Of a DNA stretch of 33,800 nucleotides, positions 14,187-22,101 are shown one piece after another. The stretch comes from Candidatus Falkowbacteria bacterium UBA2355 (lineage in GTDB: Bacteria > Patescibacteriota > Patescibacteriia > Patescibacteriales > Patescibacteriaceae): contig DDTV01000012.1 in assembly GCA_002344425.1 (NCBI GenBank), positions 1 to 33,800 on the forward strand, in the 5' to 3' direction. The notes under the pieces are model-generated. The model saw nothing but the letters and a program-made list of their open reading frames with translations, ran no database searches and had not been told where the DNA came from. The position numbers were made by a program, and so were the translations under genes. Numbering within the stretch: position 1 is the first letter of the stretch; each line of letters starts with the position of its first letter.

Positions 14187-15941
14187 TTAAAGTTTTTTAA
14201 TATTTATATTTAGGTCATCAAGCTGAGTCTTGTCTACTTCGCTCGGAGAATCCATCAACAAATCCCGGCCCTGGCCGTCTTTAGGAAAAGCGTACATGTC
14301 GCGAATCGAATCCCATTCATTCAATACCATTAAAATGCGATCGACGCCGGGGGCATTGCCGGCATGCGGCGGAGCGCCGAATTTAAATGCGCGAATCATT
14401 CCGCCGAAACGACGATCGACTTCGGATCGGTCATAACCGGCAATTTCAAACACCTTATAAAGAAGTTCGGGTTCATGGTTTCTAACCGCGCCGCTCGAAA
14501 CTTCAAAACCGTTCAAAACCAAGTCATATTGATAAGCCAAAATTTCCAAAGGATTTTTAGTCTTGACCGCTTCCATTCCTCCTTGCGGCATTGAAAAAGG
14601 ATTGTGTCCAAAATCAATCGTGCCCGGCTTAAGTTCGGAATATTCATACATCGGGAAATCAGTAATCCAGCAAAAGGCCGCTGAATTGCGATCTACTAAA
14701 TTAAGACGCTTAGCGCAATCAACGCGGACAAGTCCGAGCGCTTCACAGGCTTCGCGCCAATTTCCAGCGGCAAAAATAACTAAATCTCCGGGCACAGCTT
14801 CGGTTTTTTGCGCCGCCTTCATCAACATCTCGGGAGCGACCACTTTACTGAGCGAACTCTTAATCGAACCGTCGCCTTCAACCACAAGACTGGCAAAGGC
14901 TGATAATTTTTTACGAGCGGTCAATTCTTTCAATTCATCCATTACTTTGCGGCTGAAATCGGCCGCTCCGTCGACGCGCAAGGCATAAATTGTTTCGGCC
15001 GAATCAAAACCGGGAAAACCGCAGTTGGCAAAAACCTGGCTGATATTTTTTATCTCCAGTCCATAACGCAAATCCGGCTTGTCAGAACCGTAAGTTTCCA
15101 TTGCTTCGCGCCAGGCCAGGCGTCGGAATCGTCCTTCGGCATCAAGCGCCGCCAACTTCTTGGTGCTAAATCGTTTGACGCTTTCAATCATCAAAGGTTC
15201 CATGATGGAAAAAACATCCTCCTGCGTCGCAAAACTCATTTCCATATCAAGCTGGTAAAATTCTCCGTAATGGCGGTCGAGACGAGTGTCTTCATCGCGG
15301 AAGCAAGGCGCCAATTGAAAATAACGATCTAGGCCTCCGACCATCAATAACTGTTTGAATTGTTGCGGCGCCTGCGGCAAGGCGTAGAATTTACCCGGAT
15401 ATAGTCGCGAGGGAATCAAAAAATCCCGTGCTCCCTCAGGCGAAGAATTGGCTAAGATTGGCGTTTGTACTTCAACAAAATCATGGTTATGAAAATATTC
15501 GCGCAAAAATGTAAAATAATCATCCTTGGTTTTAAGCATCTCCTGAAGCTTTGGGCGGCGTAAATCAAGAAAGCGATATTGCAGTCGCAAAGGTTCGTTA
15601 GTTTGCGCCGCCTTTTCTTCGTTGTTTATTTCAAAAGGCAGGACCTCGGCTTCACTTAAAATGTCCAATTTTGAAACCGCGACTTCGATTTCTCCGGTCG
15701 GCATATCATTGTTAACCATTTCGGCGGGTCGAGCTTCAACCGTACCTTCAACACGTACGACAAATTCACTTCGTACCGGCGCCGCCTCATTGCAAACAAG
15801 CTGAGTAATCCCGTAGCGATCACGCAAATCAATAAACAAAACACCGCCGAGGTCTCGGCGATTATGGACCCAGCCGGTCAAAATAACTTTTCTACCTTTG
15901 TCTTCACGGCGCAGTTGGCCGCAAGTGTGTGTTCTCATCAT
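14187..15941 (-). CDS. aspS: Aspartyl-tRNA synthetase, bacterial type
   Basis: A 584-residue class II synthetase that charges tRNA-Asp. The N-terminal OB-fold (residues 1-110) begins MRTHTCGQL and contains VILTGWVHNRRDLGGVLFID. The catalytic core has motif 2 around FRDED and ends with motif 3 (NAPGVDRILMVL) and SIRDMYAFPKDGQG. The bacterial GAD insertion domain lies about residues 290-420. The start overlaps the recO stop (ATGATGA); two tandem ATG codons are present and the second would give MRTH directly. Whether it also charges tRNA-Asn cannot be told by eye. Confidence 0.95.
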   Translation of the reverse strand: MMRTHTCGQLRREDKGRKVILTGWVHNRRDLGGVLFIDLRDRYGITQLVCNEAAPVRSEFVVRVEGTVEARPAEMVNNDMPTGEIEVAVSKLDILSEAEVLPFEINNEEKAAQTNEPLRLQYRFLDLRRPKLQEMLKTKDDYFTFLREYFHNHDFVEVQTPILANSSPEGARDFLIPSRLYPGKFYALPQAPQQFKQLLMVGGLDRYFQLAPCFRDEDTRLDRHYGEFYQLDMEMSFATQEDVFSIMEPLMIESVKRFSTKKLAALDAEGRFRRLAWREAMETYGSDKPDLRYGLEIKNISQVFANCGFPGFDSAETIYALRVDGAADFSRKVMDELKELTARKKLSAFASLVVEGDGSIKSSLSKVVAPEMLMKAAQKTEAVPGDLVIFAAGNWREACEALGLVRVDCAKRLNLVDRNSAAFCWITDFPMYEYSELKPGTIDFGHNPFSMPQGGMEAVKTKNPLEILAYQYDLVLNGFEVSSGAVRNHEPELLYKVFEIAGYDRSEVDRRFGGMIRAFKFGAPPHAGNAPGVDRILMVLNEWDSIRDMYAFPKDGQGRDLLMDSPSEVDKTQLDDLNINIKKL

Positions 15942-16531
15942 AAAGCGTTTTCAATCGCCGCCGGAAGCCAGCGGTCGAGCCATGAGTTCATTTTTTTAAA
16001 TTCGGCACGGGAAAAAGTTTTCTGCGCCATCTCATAAAGCGAGGAACTAATTTCGTGCGACTTATCAAGCGCCGGACCATAACCGAATTGCTCGAGCGCC
16101 AATGCAACAAAAATTTTCGCAAACCAATCATACCAATCTTTCTCCGCCTTAGCTTCATTAAGCAAAGCGAAAAAATCCGATAAAAGGTGAAAAACTTTAT
16201 CGTCGCGCTCCCCTTCTTTAACCAAACGGTTAAAACGCTTCAAGGCCCAGCCGGCCGCGACGATTTTTTCATAATCGTCTTTGAGCGAAGCGTAAGAGTT
16301 GCGGCTCGAAGCCGCGGCCGCCGTCGGCAAACCCTTGCCCTCGATAACCATCAATTCAAGCAAGGTAATCGGTTCGACGTGAGCGGCCAGTTTGGAAGAC
16401 AAACGGCGTCCCCCGCGGACCAGCAGTGTCAATTTGCCTTGTTCAAGGGTATAAAGATCAACCAGTAAATCTTGCTCTCGCCAGGGGCGAGATGCCAAAG
16501 AAATAGCCGGCGTTGAAATGGTCTGCGGCAT
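15938..16531 (-). CDS. recO: DNA repair protein RecO
   Basis: A 197-residue protein that helps RecR load RecA onto SSB-coated DNA. The N-terminal OB-fold opens with AISLASRPWREQDLLVDLYTLE and continues KLTLLVRGGRR, both typical RecO elements. The helical C-terminal part is shorter than in E. coli (242 residues) and I see no zinc cysteines. A TATAAT box ends 6 bases before the ATG, so a leaderless transcript beginning here is likely in addition to read-through from ruvX, which ends 37 bases upstream. Confidence 0.85.
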   Translation of the reverse strand: MPQTISTPAISLASRPWREQDLLVDLYTLEQGKLTLLVRGGRRLSSKLAAHVEPITLLELMVIEGKGLPTAAAASSRNSYASLKDDYEKIVAAGWALKRFNRLVKEGERDDKVFHLLSDFFALLNEAKAEKDWYDWFAKIFVALALEQFGYGPALDKSHEISSSLYEMAQKTFSRAEFKKMNSWLDRWLPAAIENAL

Positions 16532-16537
16532 GCTTGT

Positions 16538-16543
16538 ATTATA
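16538..16543 (-). promoter_or_regulatory. Perfect -10 box for a leaderless recO transcript
   Basis: The minus strand reads GGC TATAAT ACAAGC ATG. The -10 is a perfect consensus, six bases before the start codon, so +1 would fall at the ATG. No good -35 is seen at 16-18 bases. Confidence 0.5.
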
Positions 16544-16568
16544 GCCTAAAATCGAGGTTTTTTACAGC

Positions 16569-16967
16569 CTAATCAAGGCTGTCAAAATAGCTTTGCAAGA
16601 TGACCATAGCCGCTATCGCGTCGCGATTTCCCTCCTTGCGAGCCTTGGGATCAAGCGAATCGGCGGCTTGGGAAGAGAAGCGCTCGTCAACCAAAGAAAC
16701 CGGCAATTTGGTTTCTTCGGCAATGCGCCGCAAAAATTCAGAAAAATTGGGGTCAAGCCCGCCGGCCTGCGAATTAACCGGTTCGCCGATAACCAACTTT
16801 TCAATGCCCTCTTCGGCAATGACCTTTTTAATATCATCAATCGTCGCCACGGTTTTTAATGGCGAAGCGATTTTAGCGGCCGCATTACCCAAGGCCAAAC
16901 CAAAGCGCGCTTCGCCCCAGTCAATGCCCAAAATAATTTCTTCCTTATCGTTCGGTGAGAATGTCAT
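16569..16967 (-). CDS. ruvX: RuvX/YqgF-type RNase H-fold nuclease (pre-16S rRNA processing or Holliday junction resolvase)
   Basis: A 132-residue RNase H-fold protein. The catalytic motifs are GIDWGEARFGLAL (first acidic residue), KLVIGEPVN, the SLVDERFSS segment with the second acidic pair, and RDAIAAMVILQSYFD near the end. YqgF matures the 16S rRNA 5' end in E. coli and was earlier proposed to be a resolvase. The start is uncertain. I chose ATG 16965-16967, which overlaps the 3' end of map by 23 bases. Another option is a TTG about 14 codons later, preceded by AAGGAAG, which would still leave the GIDWG motif. Confidence 0.88.
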   Translation of the reverse strand: MTFSPNDKEEIILGIDWGEARFGLALGNAAAKIASPLKTVATIDDIKKVIAEEGIEKLVIGEPVNSQAGGLDPNFSEFLRRIAEETKLPVSLVDERFSSQAADSLDPKARKEGNRDAIAAMVILQSYFDSLD

Positions 16968-17733
16968 AACCATGTTCGGTAATCGCAACGGTATGCTCAA
17001 AATGAGCGCTTAAAGAACCGTCAGCGGTAATAAAAGTAAAACCGTCGGGCGCGGCTTCGATTTGCCAACCGCCAAGCGTAAACATCGGCTCGATGGCTAT
17101 AACCATGCCGGCTTGCAATTCAAGATTTGGAAATTCATTGCCGCGGATTCGATAATTGGGGACCTGCGGTTCTTCATGCACTTCGAGACCGACGCCGTGT
17201 CCGACCAAGTCGCGTATAATGCCGAATTTATATTTTTTGGCCACTGCTTCAATAGCGCGCCCTATGTCATCCAGCGTATTGCCCGGCTTGACCGCTTCAA
17301 TGCCGGCATAAAGTGCTTCGTTGGTTGCTTCAAGCAAGAGCTTGGCTTTATCGGAAATATCACCAACCGCTACGGTAATCGCCGTATCGGAAAAATAGCC
17401 ATTCTCGGCCGGATACTGCATACCTATATCCAAACTTACGATTTGTCCATTTTCCAAAATTCTTTCTGGCAAGGCGGGGCCGTGTACGATTTCATTATCA
17501 ATCGAAATGCAAAGCGCGGTGGGAAAAGGTTTTGACTGCGGCGAAGGTTTGAAATCTTTAAAAGCCGGCCGGCCGCCGAACTCAGAAATGCGCCGCAAAG
17601 CATGCGCCTCCAATTCAGCCGTACTGGTGCCCGGTTTGACCATGGCCGCAAGCTCGGACAAAATAGAGCCGAGCTTCAATCCGCCTTCTTTGATCTTTTT
17701 AATTTCTTCGCTGGTTTTTATTAATCGAGACAT
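16945..17733 (-). CDS. map: Methionine aminopeptidase, type I
   Basis: A 262-residue dinuclear metalloenzyme that removes N-terminal methionine from new proteins. All five metal ligands are visible: D102 in SLDIG, D116 in YFSDTAIT, H179 in VGHGVGLE, E215 in AIEPMF, and E246 in FEHTVAIT. Another signature is IDNEIVHGPALP at 79-90. Its start codon shares a base with the adk stop (TAATG), and its 3' end overlaps ruvX. The secY-adk-map order is the conserved tail of the spc region. Confidence 0.96.
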   Translation of the reverse strand: MSRLIKTSEEIKKIKEGGLKLGSILSELAAMVKPGTSTAELEAHALRRISEFGGRPAFKDFKPSPQSKPFPTALCISIDNEIVHGPALPERILENGQIVSLDIGMQYPAENGYFSDTAITVAVGDISDKAKLLLEATNEALYAGIEAVKPGNTLDDIGRAIEAVAKKYKFGIIRDLVGHGVGLEVHEEPQVPNYRIRGNEFPNLELQAGMVIAIEPMFTLGGWQIEAAPDGFTFITADGSLSAHFEHTVAITEHGYDILTER

Positions 17734-18401
17734 TACTTCTTTTTCTTTGGTATACCGAAACTTTTTAATTTTGAACGCAATTCTTTTTGAATCTTATCAA
17801 TTGATTGCTCGCCGTTGATAAAGATAATTGAACCGCGGCCGGAAGCTTTTTCCAACATCGGTTTGGTCCAAGCATGGTAATACTTCAAACGTTGTTTTAT
17901 AATCGCCGGTTTGTCATCAGCACGCTGATAAATCGTTTGTCCGCAAAGGTCACATTTATTAGCGCGTTTCGGTTTATTATAAATCAAATGGTAGGACGCG
18001 CCGCAATCGCAAACGCGCCGATTGGCCAAACGGCGCAAAACTTCCTTGTCAGTCAATTCAATCACGATAAAATACAAACGGTCAACCGGTTTGGTCATTG
18101 TTAAAAGATGTCCTAGCTGTTCAAGCTTGCGAGGATAGCCGTCTAAGAGAAAACCGCGTTTTGCGTCGCTTTTGGCCAAACGATGGCGCAGGATATGATC
18201 CATCAGGGTCACTCCGAGCATCTTGCCAGAGGCCATTAATTTTTTTACATGATTGCCCAAAACCGAGCCGGTCTTCTGTTCTCGGCGTAAAAGCTCGCCG
18301 GTCGAAATGGCCGGTAGGCCTAAATATTCTCCGAGCATGTCGGATTGCGTGCCCTTACCCGAGCCGGGGGGTCCGAAAAAGACCAAGATTGTTCGTGCCA
18401 T
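17733..18401 (-). CDS. adk: Adenylate kinase with zinc-type lid
   Basis: A 222-residue kinase that interconverts AMP, ADP and ATP. The P-loop GPPGSGKGT is at residues 10-18, the AMP site at 32-37 and the FLLDGYPR motif at 84-91. The LID domain carries four cysteines, C131 and C133 (CDCG) and C150 and C153 (CDLCG), indicating a structural zinc with a CxC...CxxC spacing. The C-terminus is strongly basic (PKKKK). It is separated from secY by a strong terminator and has its own extended -10 promoter ending 7 bases before ATG, so it begins a new transcript. Confidence 0.95.
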   Translation of the reverse strand: MARTILVFFGPPGSGKGTQSDMLGEYLGLPAISTGELLRREQKTGSVLGNHVKKLMASGKMLGVTLMDHILRHRLAKSDAKRGFLLDGYPRKLEQLGHLLTMTKPVDRLYFIVIELTDKEVLRRLANRRVCDCGASYHLIYNKPKRANKCDLCGQTIYQRADDKPAIIKQRLKYYHAWTKPMLEKASGRGSIIFINGEQSIDKIQKELRSKLKSFGIPKKKK

Positions 18402-18408
18402 ATAAGTA

Positions 18409-18417
18409 ATTATAGCA
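18409..18417 (-). promoter_or_regulatory. Extended -10 promoter for adk, apparently leaderless
   Basis: The minus strand reads TGC TATAAT TACTTAT ATG. A perfect -10 with TGn extension lies 7 bases before the adk ATG, so +1 is expected at or one base from the start codon. It directly follows the secY terminator tail. It probably drives the long adk-to-tRNA-Trp transcript. Confidence 0.68.
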
Positions 18418-18422
18418 TATAC

Positions 18423-18457
18423 AAAAAACCCCGTCCGCCAGAAGCGAACGGGGTTTT
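18423..18457 (-). terminator. Rho-independent terminator after secY
   Basis: A 14-bp stem AAAACCCCGTTCGC/GCGGACGGGGTTTT with one T-G pair, a five-base loop and a T6 tail on the minus strand. It ends the S10-spc transcript 11 bases after the secY stop. Confidence 0.92.
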
Positions 18458-18468
18458 AAACGTATAAA

Positions 18469-19737
18469 TTAATCCATTGTATACTGCCGCATCGTCAATT
18501 GCGACTCGATTTGCTTGACCGTTTCAATAACCACCGAAACAACGATCAACAGCGAGGTGCCGCCAATAGCCAAAGATTGGATACCGGAGAAATATTGCAT
18601 AATCAAAGGCAAGACGGCGATGATGGCGAGAAAAAGAGCTCCCGCGAAAATAATACGACGCGTCGTAAAGGAAAGATACTGAGTCGTATGACTGCCGGGT
18701 CTTATGCCAGGAATAAATCCACCCTGTTTTTGCAAATTTTCCGCGATACGGCTGGGATGGAAAACAATTTCGGTATAGAAATATGTAAAAGCAAAGACCA
18801 AAACAAAATAAGAAATACCGTAAATCAGTTGATTCTGAAAAAGCGTAATGGTTTTTTGCGCTATGCTAGCCAACATAGGATTGCTGGCGTTTACGAAAAA
18901 CTGCGCGACCATCGACGGGAATAGAATAACTGAGATGGCGAAAATTATCGGAATAACACCGGCCATATTGACGCGCAAGGGCAAGTGAGTCGAAGAGCCG
19001 CCAAAGGCGCGCTGTCCCCTGACCTGTCGAGCATATTGCACGGGAATATTGCGCTGTCCTTCGTTAATAATAACGACGCCGACAACGGTAATCACCGCAA
19101 TAACGGCAAAGCCGATAATCGTAAAGAGCATTGAAGGATCATAGTTGACCATCAATTGCTGAACGCTGGTCGGCAATGAAGCGATAATACCGGCAAAAAT
19201 CAAAAGTGAAATTCCGTTGCCGATTTTCTTTTCTGAAATCAATTCGCCGATCCACATTAGGAAAATAGTACCGGCGCTTATGGTAATGACCATGGCCACA
19301 AAATCAAAGGGCGAGAGACTGGTAATTACCCCGGCCGAAGAACTGCGCAAAAGATTAATCATGGCGTAAGCTTGAATAGCGGCCAAAGGAATCGTTGCCC
19401 AGCGGGTCCACATGTTTATTTTTTGACGACCGGCTTCTTCTTTATTCATTTCTTCCAAAGCCGGCACAATCATGCCTAAAAGCTGGAAGATAATCGAAGA
19501 AGTAATATAAGGACCGACGCCCATCATGACAATGGAGAAATTTTCCATACCGCCGCCGGAAAACAAATTCATCAAACCGAGAATCTGATTAGAAGCGAAT
19601 AATTCGCGCAAGGCCGAAGGATCAACGCCCGGAACGGGAATATGAGCCGCCAAACGAAAAACAACCAGCATCAAAAGAACAAAGATGATGCTAGCGCGTA
19701 AATCTTTTGTTTTCCAGATTGCGGCCAATTTTTCCAT
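18469..19737 (-). CDS. secY: Protein translocase subunit SecY
   Basis: A 422-residue membrane channel of the Sec translocon with about ten hydrophobic segments. Signatures are the start AIWKTKDLRASIIFVLLML, HIPVPGVDPSAL (plug region), the SGGGMENFSIVMMGVGPYI segment, GQRNIPVQYARQVRG, and the cytosolic loop FIPGIRPGSHTTQYL. It works with SecA, whose start lies at the left edge of the window. It is the last gene of the ribosomal transcript, 9 bases after rplO, and is followed by a strong terminator. The start context is TTATCCCTATG, with no Shine-Dalgarno. Confidence 0.97.
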   Translation of the reverse strand: MEKLAAIWKTKDLRASIIFVLLMLVVFRLAAHIPVPGVDPSALRELFASNQILGLMNLFSGGGMENFSIVMMGVGPYITSSIIFQLLGMIVPALEEMNKEEAGRQKINMWTRWATIPLAAIQAYAMINLLRSSSAGVITSLSPFDFVAMVITISAGTIFLMWIGELISEKKIGNGISLLIFAGIIASLPTSVQQLMVNYDPSMLFTIIGFAVIAVITVVGVVIINEGQRNIPVQYARQVRGQRAFGGSSTHLPLRVNMAGVIPIIFAISVILFPSMVAQFFVNASNPMLASIAQKTITLFQNQLIYGISYFVLVFAFTYFYTEIVFHPSRIAENLQKQGGFIPGIRPGSHTTQYLSFTTRRIIFAGALFLAIIAVLPLIMQYFSGIQSLAIGGTSLLIVVSVVIETVKQIESQLTMRQYTMD

Positions 19738-19746
19738 AGGGATAAT

Positions 19747-20169
19747 TTATTTTTCGATTTTCGCCTTGGCGGCGGCACTCATTGAAACTTTTTCAAATTT
19801 GAGGTGCTTGAGCTTCAATTCGCCGCGAGACAAAATTTTAACCGGACCCTTGCCCAAGTTGGTCAAACCGGCCTTAGCCAAAGTTTTCGGGTTGATTAAA
19901 GCTCCGTCAGAGAAATGTTTGTTCAAGGCGTCGAAATCAACGACTTGAGCTCGATCGCGATAAGAGTTAAAACCACGGCGCTTCGGAACGGCCAACATCT
20001 GCTTTTTCATACCGAGACGCTTCAAACCAGAAACACCGGAACGAGATTTCTGACCTTTCAAACCGCGCGTCGAATAAGTACCGTGTCCCGAGGCATTGCC
20101 GCGTCCGACACGCTTGCGCTTCTTAGTCGCCGAGTGATTGCCTTTTAATGTGGAAAGTGATAATGCCAT
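19747..20169 (-). CDS. rplO: Ribosomal protein L15
   Basis: A 140-residue 50S protein. It opens MALSLSTLKGNHSATKKRKR and has the glycine/arginine-rich segment VGRGNASGHGTYSTRGLKGQ characteristic of L15, followed by the L18e-like C-terminal domain. The frame stays open 15 codons upstream into rpsE, but the conserved start and the spacing (5 bases after the rpsE stop) support the ATG at 20167-20169. rpmD (L30), which normally lies between rpsE and rplO, is absent. Confidence 0.95.
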   Translation of the reverse strand: MALSLSTLKGNHSATKKRKRVGRGNASGHGTYSTRGLKGQKSRSGVSGLKRLGMKKQMLAVPKRRGFNSYRDRAQVVDFDALNKHFSDGALINPKTLAKAGLTNLGKGPVKILSRGELKLKHLKFEKVSMSAAAKAKIEK

Positions 20170-20174
20170 ATGGT

Positions 20175-20726
20175 TTATTTGGTGCGCAAATTTTTCAAAG
20201 CGGCGATAACGCACTTGGCGTTATTGACTTTGTTGTTAGTGCCGAGCACTTTGCTCGAAACGTTATTGACGCCGCTCAATTCAAAGATAGTACGGACGAC
20301 TCCGCCGGCAATAATACCGCGACCGGCCGCGGCGGGTTTAAGTAAAACGCGGGCGGCGCCGAACTTCTGTTCAATGGCGTGAGGAATTGTTTGCTTAACA
20401 ATCGGAACAGTCACCAAATCTTTTTTGGCTTGGTTGACGGCCTTGGTAACGGCTAAAGTAACATCAGCACCTTTGGCTAAACCAATACCGACTTTGCCCT
20501 TCTTATTACCGATAGCAACGCAAGCGCGGAAACGCATACGCTTACCGCCGGCCATAACACGAGTAACACGGGCGATATCAACGATTTTCTGTTCGAATTC
20601 GTCAGCCGGACGTTCTTCGCGCGGTGCGCGACGGCCTCCGCGTGAAGGCATTTTTCGGCCGCGGCGCTCAGAACCTTTGTCCGAGGCTTTGTCAGTCTTT
20701 TCAGTTTTTTTAATTTCTTCAGTCAT
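20175..20726 (-). CDS. rpsE: Ribosomal protein S5
   Basis: A 183-residue 30S protein. The double-stranded RNA-binding core begins at DEFEQKIVDIARVTRVMAGG (about residue 43) and includes VAIGNKKGKVGIGLAKG. The C-terminal domain contains RGIIAGGVVRTIFELSGV and NNVSSKVLGT. The first 40 residues are a charged extension (KKTEKTDKASDKGSERRGRK...) longer than in E. coli and probably disordered. The start is preceded by the 19-base spacer with CTCAGATAACACAGATAT that recurs before rpsH. Confidence 0.96.
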   Translation of the reverse strand: MTEEIKKTEKTDKASDKGSERRGRKMPSRGGRRAPREERPADEFEQKIVDIARVTRVMAGGKRMRFRACVAIGNKKGKVGIGLAKGADVTLAVTKAVNQAKKDLVTVPIVKQTIPHAIEQKFGAARVLLKPAAAGRGIIAGGVVRTIFELSGVNNVSSKVLGTNNKVNNAKCVIAALKNLRTK

Positions 20727-20744
20727 ATATCTGTGTTATCTGAG
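20726..20744 (-). repeat. Recurrent spacer motif before rpsE
   Basis: The minus strand reads CTCAGATAACACAGATATA, ending in the rpsE start region. It matches the motif before rpsH at 22076-22094 in 18 of 19 positions. The gene pairs are unrelated, so the match is not due to shared coding sequence. Confidence 0.6.
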
Positions 20745-20745
20745 G

Positions 20746-21099
20746 TTAAAATTTCAAACCGCCGGCGCGAGCACCTTCGGCAACGGCCTTAACTCGTCCG
20801 GTATACAAGTTACCGCCCCGGTCAAAAACAACTTCAAGGATTTTTAAAGCAATGGCTTTTTCGGCAATTAATTTGCCCAAAGCTTCGGCGATCTCGGTTT
20901 TCTTTTTCACGTTCTTAACCTCGCGGCTATGAGCCGCGGCAACGGTTTTGCCGGCTTCGTCATCAATCAATTGAAGATACAAACCGGTGTTGGAACGGAA
21001 AACACTTAAACGCGGACGCTTAGCTGTTCCGTGAATCTTAATGCGTACCCTCTTCTGACGGCGTTGTTTTGAAATATTTTTGGCTTGTTGACTGTTCAT
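20746..21099 (-). CDS. rplR: Ribosomal protein L18
   Basis: A 117-residue 5S rRNA-binding protein. The N-terminal basic part QRRQKRVRIKIHGTAKRPRL is followed by SVFRSNTGLYLQLIDDEAGKTVAAAHS and ends in VFDRGGNLYTGRVKAVAEGAR, all L18 signatures. It lies 12 bases after rplF and 19 bases before rpsE. Confidence 0.96.
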   Translation of the reverse strand: MNSQQAKNISKQRRQKRVRIKIHGTAKRPRLSVFRSNTGLYLQLIDDEAGKTVAAAHSREVKNVKKKTEIAEALGKLIAEKAIALKILEVVFDRGGNLYTGRVKAVAEGARAGGLKF

Positions 21100-21111
21100 A
21101 TTCGTAATGGT

Positions 21112-21657
21112 TTAAGCGCCCTTAGCGGCCGTCTTACCGGCTTTGCGGCGGACAATTTCATCACTGTAGCGGATACCCTTGCCCTTATATGGCTCCGGCT
21201 TTTTCAAGCGGCGAATCTGGGCGGCAGTTTCGCCGACCAATTGCTTATCGATACCGTTTATGGTAATGATGTTGCCTTCAACTGCGGCTTGAATGCCCTT
21301 GGGTAAAGCAAAAACAACCGGGTGAGAAAAACCAAGGCTCAAATTAAGCGAAGCGCCTCCGCCTGAGACCTTATAACCGACTCCCTGAATTTCGAGTTTT
21401 TTAGTATAGCCTTCGGTTACACCAATAACCATATTCTTAATCAAGCTGTAGTACAAGCCCCAGAAAGCGCGTTCTTTTTTGCTGACGGCGGTACCGAGAG
21501 AAACTTTAATCGCTTCTTCACTGATATCGACTTTAACAAAATCATGCAACTTCTGAGAAAGTTCGCCTTTCGGACCGCGCACAGTCAAAATATCACCGTT
21601 AATAGCGGCGCTCGTACCCTTCGGAAGATTAATTGGCAGTTTTCCTAAACGTGACAT
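21112..21657 (-). CDS. rplF: Ribosomal protein L6
   Basis: A 181-residue protein with two similar alpha/beta domains. It opens MSRLGKLPINLPKG and has the C-terminal signature KPEPYKGKGIRYSDEIVRRKAGKT, the segment that contacts 23S rRNA near the sarcin-ricin loop. It starts 7 bases after rpsH with the context TACCCATATG. Confidence 0.97.
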   Translation of the reverse strand: MSRLGKLPINLPKGTSAAINGDILTVRGPKGELSQKLHDFVKVDISEEAIKVSLGTAVSKKERAFWGLYYSLIKNMVIGVTEGYTKKLEIQGVGYKVSGGGASLNLSLGFSHPVVFALPKGIQAAVEGNIITINGIDKQLVGETAAQIRRLKKPEPYKGKGIRYSDEIVRRKAGKTAAKGA

Positions 21658-21664
21658 ATGGGTA

Positions 21665-22072
21665 TTAGTAAATTTCGCAAATAATTTCTCCGCCCAAATT
21701 CTTCTGTCTGGCTTCTCGGTTGGTCATCAAACCGGCCGAGGTGGAAATAATAGCGATACCGAAATTGTTCAAAACGCGAGGCAGTTCATCTTTGCCAACA
21801 TAAACGCGGCGGCTTGATTTGCTGATGCGTTTCAAGGAAACAAAGGTCGGACGGCCATCCGCTTTATACTTCAAAGTAAGTTTAATCTGATCAAAGGCGG
21901 AGCCCTTTTCTTTCGAAGCGCTGATAATTTCAGCCTTGCTGATCCAGCCATTGGCTTCGAGCAATTTGGCGATATTGAATTTCAGTTTGCTGGCAGGCAC
22001 GAGCACCTCCGCCTTACGGACGGCGGCGGCGTTTCTGATGCGGGAGAGCATGTCTGCGATTGGATCTATCAT
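21665..22072 (-). CDS. rpsH: Ribosomal protein S8
   Basis: A 135-residue 16S rRNA-binding protein beginning MIDPIADMLSRIRNAAAVRK, the usual S8 opening. The C-terminal signature GIAIISTSAGLMTNREARQK is intact, followed by a GGEIICEIY end. The frame is open 9 codons further upstream, but those codons lie in the spacer and do not match S8, so ATG 22070-22072 is preferred. In E. coli S8 represses the spc operon by binding mRNA near rplE; whether it does so here is unknown. Confidence 0.95.
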   Translation of the reverse strand: MIDPIADMLSRIRNAAAVRKAEVLVPASKLKFNIAKLLEANGWISKAEIISASKEKGSAFDQIKLTLKYKADGRPTFVSLKRISKSSRRVYVGKDELPRVLNNFGIAIISTSAGLMTNREARQKNLGGEIICEIY

Positions 22073-22075
22073 ATG

Positions 22076-22094
22076 TATATCTGTATTATCTGAG
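22076..22094 (-). repeat. Recurrent spacer motif before rpsH
   Basis: The minus strand reads CTCAGATAATACAGATATA within the 29-base rpsN-rpsH spacer. It differs by one base from the copy before rpsE. A shorter form (ACACAGATATG) precedes rpmG. Confidence 0.6.
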
Positions 22095-22101
22095 TTCAAA
22101 A

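Noticed and set aside
16564..16582. Hairpin ACAGCCT/AGGCTGT at the ruvX stop as a terminator
   Set aside because: On the minus strand it is followed by an A run, not T. On the plus strand there is no gene to terminate. It may still affect RNA stability.
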